From: Enterococcus rotai
Lineage (GTDB): Bacteria > Bacillota > Bacilli > Lactobacillales > Enterococcaceae
Reading direction: 5' to 3'
Length of the DNA stretch: 64,000 nucleotides
NCBI RefSeq assembly: GCF_001465345.1
Contig: NZ_CP013655.1
Span: 806,001 to 870,000, forward strand
Under the pieces are notes generated by a model. That model did not search any database, was not told the origin of the DNA, and worked only from the letters and a program-made list of their open reading frames with translations. A program made the position numbers and the translations under genes. Positions within the stretch are counted from its first letter, which is position 1; each line of letters begins with the position of its first letter. Of this stretch, positions 62,066 through 64,000 are shown in pieces.

Positions 62066-62108
62066 AAAAGAGAGATTCGTCCTTTTTCAGGCGAAATCTC
62101 TCTTTTTA
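62066..62108. terminator. Bidirectional terminator after YueI unit / BceB-type gene
   Basis: AAAAAGAGAGATT pairs with AATCTCTCTTTTT, with inner CG pairing. T-runs on both strands. Confidence 0.85.
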
Positions 62109-64000
62109 TTATCTTTCGACTAACTGATAATACACTTTTGACGTACGCCAATAAATGACAAAATAGGCCAAAGAAAAAATCAGCACACATATAATCGTTG
62201 TTACAATCAATAAGTAAGAATTGTTCAGTTCAAACAATGTCATTAATTTTCTTATGATCGGAAAAGCAAAACTTAAATGGATCACTGCAACAATGATCGG
62301 TAAAAAGAATACTAGCAAAATTTGTTGCTGAATCGTTTTTTTCACTTCTTTATGACTTAGGCCAACTTTTTGCATGATGATAAACCGTTCTCGATCGTCA
62401 CTACCTTCTGAAACTTGTTTGTAGTAAATGATCAAGGTTGTGGCCATTAAAAAGCTGATTCCAAAGATAATCCCTAAGAAGAAAAAGCCGCCATATAATA
62501 ACCGCATTTCTTCCCGATCTTTATCGATCGAAGTTACTGTCAACGAACGCTCTAATTCTTCATTCCCGCTCACGGCTGCGATCGCTTGAAATCTTTCCTG
62601 CAGCGCCTCTGCAATTTCCATTCTTTTAGTCATAGAGCCTGCTAATTTAAAGCTGACAATTGAAACAGGGGTTGGCGTAAACGGAAAGACTGATTCTTTG
62701 AAGTTCTCAGCTATTCCTTCGAAAAATGTTGTACTCGCTACTTTATCAGGAATCACCAGAATCAAAGAGCCTAAAACTGCATCTTCTTCTTTCGGTGCAA
62801 ATATAAACTGTTTAAGTGTATCTTTCACTTCAAATACTTGATTGCTAATAGTGATTCTTTTTTCCTTATACTCACCAGAAACAGGGTAAACATAAACCTC
62901 ATTATTTGCTAAAGTCAGCTTTTCCCTTTCAATACGATTATACTCACTTAAAGATATGAAGCGAATTCCAACAATATTGCTATAATTTGAAAAGGCTTCT
63001 TTTAATTGGGTAAACGAATCGTCATTTTCTTTCAACGTGATCAGAGGACTTGAAAGCTTAGCATACTTGACTTCTTCAATTGCTGACCCTTGATTTTTTA
63101 CTACATCGTTTATCGTTTGTTTCGTTTCGTCCATTGGCAAAGCAACCTCTACAGAATTTTCAAATGGATTTCTACTTTGAATGATTTTTTCCTGTCCGAT
63201 ATACAAACAAACAGTGGATGAGATTGTTACTAATGCCATCGTACATAAAATGGAAATCGTTGCGAGTCCAGCCCCATTTTGTTTCATCCGAAAAATCATG
63301 CTGGAAATCGAGATGAAATTATTCGGTCGATAGTAGAATTGTTTATTTTTTTTCAACAGTTTCAACAGCGTGACGCTTCCTGCGATAAAAATACTATATG
63401 TCCCGATAATCACCAAAATGACGGCAATAAAAAATTGAGTCAAGGCCTTTACTGGTGAATCGATTGTTAATGAAATACCATACCCAGCACTTAGACAAAC
63501 AATTCCTATTAGAGTAAACAACCATTTTGACTTAGGTTCTTTTTCTCCCGAACTCGCTTGTCCCAATAGCTCGATTGGTTTCGTCTTCCTGACTTCCCAA
63601 GTATCATATAAAAATGTGCCCATAAAAATCCCTAAAAATAGTAATGAAACCTGTCCTAACGATGCTACAGAAAATTCATAGACAAAACCATCTCCAAAAC
63701 CTGTCAAACGCTTCAAAACGAGAAACATTAGTTTAGATAATACTGCACCTGAAAGTAATCCGACAGTTAACGTAATGAATAATGTCATCAGATTTTCAAT
63801 CAACATCATCACAGTTAAGTTTTTCTTATCCATCCCTAAAATATTGTATAGCCCTAGTTCCTTTTTACGTCGCTTCATCAAAAAGCTGTGGGTATAAAAC
63901 GTAAAAATAATGGTAAAAATCATAATGATCTTACCACCTAAACCAAACATCACTTTAAGTGAGGAAGCTCCTTTTAGCGTATCTAGACCTTGATTATTAC
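62109..64000 (-). CDS. BceB-type FtsX-domain ABC permease (partial, 5' end beyond window)
   Basis: At least 630 codons are visible; the frame stays open to the window end (LKVMFGLGGKII preceded by further in-frame codons), so the GTG/ATG near 63953 is internal. It shows the signature of BceB/VraG permeases: SFLMKRRKKELGLYNILGMDKKNL after the first helix, a large extracellular domain (about 225-450 of the visible part) and C-terminal FtsX helices with ERFIIMQKVGLSHKEVKKTI. These transport or sense cell-wall antibiotics such as bacitracin and peptides, together with an ATPase and two-component system probably just upstream. Confidence 0.88.
   Translation of the reverse strand, partial: NNQGLDTLKGASSLKVMFGLGGKIIMIFTIIFTFYTHSFLMKRRKKELGLYNILGMDKKNLTVMMLIENLMTLFITLTVGLLSGAVLSKLMFLVLKRLTGFGDGFVYEFSVASLGQVSLLFLGIFMGTFLYDTWEVRKTKPIELLGQASSGEKEPKSKWLFTLIGIVCLSAGYGISLTIDSPVKALTQFFIAVILVIIGTYSIFIAGSVTLLKLLKKNKQFYYRPNNFISISSMIFRMKQNGAGLATISILCTMALVTISSTVCLYIGQEKIIQSRNPFENSVEVALPMDETKQTINDVVKNQGSAIEEVKYAKLSSPLITLKENDDSFTQLKEAFSNYSNIVGIRFISLSEYNRIEREKLTLANNEVYVYPVSGEYKEKRITISNQVFEVKDTLKQFIFAPKEEDAVLGSLILVIPDKVASTTFFEGIAENFKESVFPFTPTPVSIVSFKLAGSMTKRMEIAEALQERFQAIAAVSGNEELERSLTVTSIDKDREEMRLLYGGFFFLGIIFGISFLMATTLIIYYKQVSEGSDDRERFIIMQKVGLSHKEVKKTIQQQILLVFFLPIIVAVIHLSFAFPIIRKLMTLFELNNSYLLIVTTIICVLIFSLAYFVIYWRTSKVYYQLVER

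Overview
The window looks like a chromosomal segment of an Enterococcus related to E. faecalis (low GC, Lactobacillales). The evidence is a WxL/DUF916 surface-protein locus, two SagA-type secreted hydrolases, T-box leaders, and a core gene order mreC-mreD / pnp / rpsO / def / rpsD / lepB. The species cannot be fixed from the sequence alone. No rRNA, tRNA or CRISPR array was seen.

Layout. (1) 1-10.4 kb: a minus-strand WxL locus. In transcription order it holds a winged-helix regulator with a degenerate receiver domain, a 1279-aa WxL adhesin with a beta-helix-like region, a small protein with a YPSTG sorting-like signal, two WxL proteins, a DUF916/DUF3324 protein, a membrane protein, an apparently catalytically dead signal peptidase, an active signal peptidase I, and the start of a YfhO-type membrane protein. 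(2) 10.5-12.1 kb: a lone tyrosine recombinase bounded by a 19-bp inverted repeat, with tandem TGACGGCGAT repeats just inside both ends. It is a candidate self-contained invertible segment or relic element. (3) 12.4-26.7 kb: metabolic and housekeeping genes: a WYL regulator, ald-M42 peptidase-oppA, lacD with a LacI regulator, yebC, VanZ-like, pepF. (4) 26.8-32 kb: sagA-like and salB-like cell-wall hydrolases with near-identical promoter architecture, then mreCD. (5) 32-43 kb: pnp, rpsO, def, an HAD phosphatase, an AlkD-like gene, a formate/nitrite-type channel, a TPM-domain protein, rpsD, an ABC exporter, lepB. (6) 44-55.4 kb: the trpEGDCFBA operon behind two T-box modules in series (Trp specifier in the first), and an oppA-pepT operon behind a third T-box whose specifier reads best as Met. 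(7) 55.6-64 kb: an LPXTG surface protein, a Fur-box-linked siderophore-type ABC transporter, YueI, and a BceB-type permease cut by the window end.

Two dispersed non-coding repeat families stand out. R1 is a ~115-bp long-hairpin element found in tandem clusters upstream of yebC, inside the trp operon and inside the iron operon. Its stems show compensatory base changes from copy to copy. R2 is a modular palindromic element that directly follows the terminator T-tract of all three T-boxes and also lies downstream of pnp. With the recombinase segment and the dead signal peptidase, these are the least explained signals in the window.
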